From: Burkholderiales bacterium
GTDB lineage: Bacteria > Pseudomonadota > Gammaproteobacteria > Burkholderiales > Chitinimonadaceae
Assembly: GCA_019234745.1 (NCBI GenBank)
Contig: JAFAKZ010000605.1
Coordinates: forward strand, 1 to 5,609
Length of the DNA: 5,609 nt
Direction of reading: 5' to 3'
The position numbers were made by a program, and so were the translations under genes. The notes beneath the pieces are model-generated. The model saw only the letters and a program-made list of their open reading frames with translations. It had not been told where the DNA came from and ran no database searches. Positions 5,442 through 5,609 of this stretch are shown here, piece by piece (positions within the stretch are counted from its first letter, which is position 1; the number at the start of each line of letters is the position of its first letter).

Positions 5442-5609
5442 ATGGCTACGGCAATTGCCGCTGAAAACCTCGTCAAATGGTTTGGCGAAGGCGATGCGCG
5501 AACGATGGCGGTCAAGGGAGCCAGCTTCGAGGCGAAGCTGGGCGAGATGCTCTATATCGTCGGTCCATCGGGCAGCGGCAAGACCACGCTCCTCAGCATG
5601 ATCTCGGGC
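5442..5609 (+). CDS. ABC transporter ATP-binding protein, N-terminal part (3' truncated by window)
   Basis: The first 56 residues are present and the frame is open to the last base. They give a typical ABC ATPase start: a first beta strand (AIAAENLVKWFGEG), then VKGASFEAKLGEMLYIV leading into the Walker A motif GPSGSGKTT (41-49), followed by LLSMISG. This form resembles the MacB/LolD/DevA group of ATPases that work with FtsX-type permeases, often with an HlyD-like membrane fusion protein, to export peptides, lipids or lipoproteins; the subgroup is inferred from little sequence. The start is supported by ACAGG at 5431-5435, 6 nt before the ATG, and by an in-frame stop at 5418-5420 that limits extension. 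An FNR/FixK-like box upstream suggests its own low-oxygen promoter. Q-loop, signature and Walker B motifs lie beyond the window. Confidence 0.9.
   Translation, partial: MATAIAAENLVKWFGEGDARTMAVKGASFEAKLGEMLYIVGPSGSGKTTLLSMISG

Noticed and set aside
1..5609. CRISPR array, tRNA/rRNA genes, insertion sequences or long repeats
   Set aside because: None seen on reading both strands; almost all the sequence is accounted for by six coding regions and two gaps under 100 nt.

Overview
The window is GC-rich (roughly 60 % or a little more), densely packed, and every supported gene lies on the + strand. Codon use and protein style (a class I-type polyhydroxyalkanoate synthase with an extra N-terminal domain, a nitroreductase, an AMP-phosphorylase-type 'thymidine phosphorylase') suggest a proteobacterium, most likely a betaproteobacterium of the Burkholderiales. 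That assignment is an inference; no rRNA or other taxonomic marker is present. The gene content resembles, from memory, the low-oxygen-activated (lxa) locus of Burkholderia cenocepacia and related hypoxia/stress loci.

Layout. (1) 1-366: 3' end of a beta-CASP metallo-beta-lactamase ribonuclease/hydrolase. (2) 357-1868: a TIGR02645-type nucleoside/nucleotide phosphorylase, closest in motifs to archaeal AMP phosphorylase. (3) 1861-2775: an archaeal-style (class III-like) ribose-phosphate pyrophosphokinase. These three overlap by 10 and 8 nt and form a translationally coupled block. (4) 2776-2868: a 93-nt gap which, with the last codons of the preceding gene, holds a near-perfect FNR/ANR-type box (TTGAG-CAAG-ATCAA, 2756-2769) placed at -41.5 relative to a start site predicted from a -10-like TAGACT. 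(5) 2869-3459: a nitroreductase-family flavoprotein with a good ribosome binding site. (6) 3456-5345: a PHA synthase (PhaC) coupled to the nitroreductase by an ATGA overlap. (7) 5346-5441: a second gap with a second, weaker FNR/FixK-like box (TTGA-N6-GCAA, 5359-5372). (8) 5442-5609: the start of an ABC-transporter ATPase, cut by the window end.

How it may fit together. The first block reads as an RNA/nucleotide catabolic module: a nuclease gives 5'-NMPs, the phosphorylase gives free base plus ribose-1,5-bisphosphate, and a PRPP synthetase links the ribose phosphates and adenylate pools. The second block reads as a redox/carbon-storage module (nitroreductase plus PHA synthase) that could consume reducing power when respiration is limited. 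The two FNR-like boxes, each directly upstream of a transcription unit, tie the region to low oxygen. The module functions are inference; the gene families and the boxes can be seen directly.
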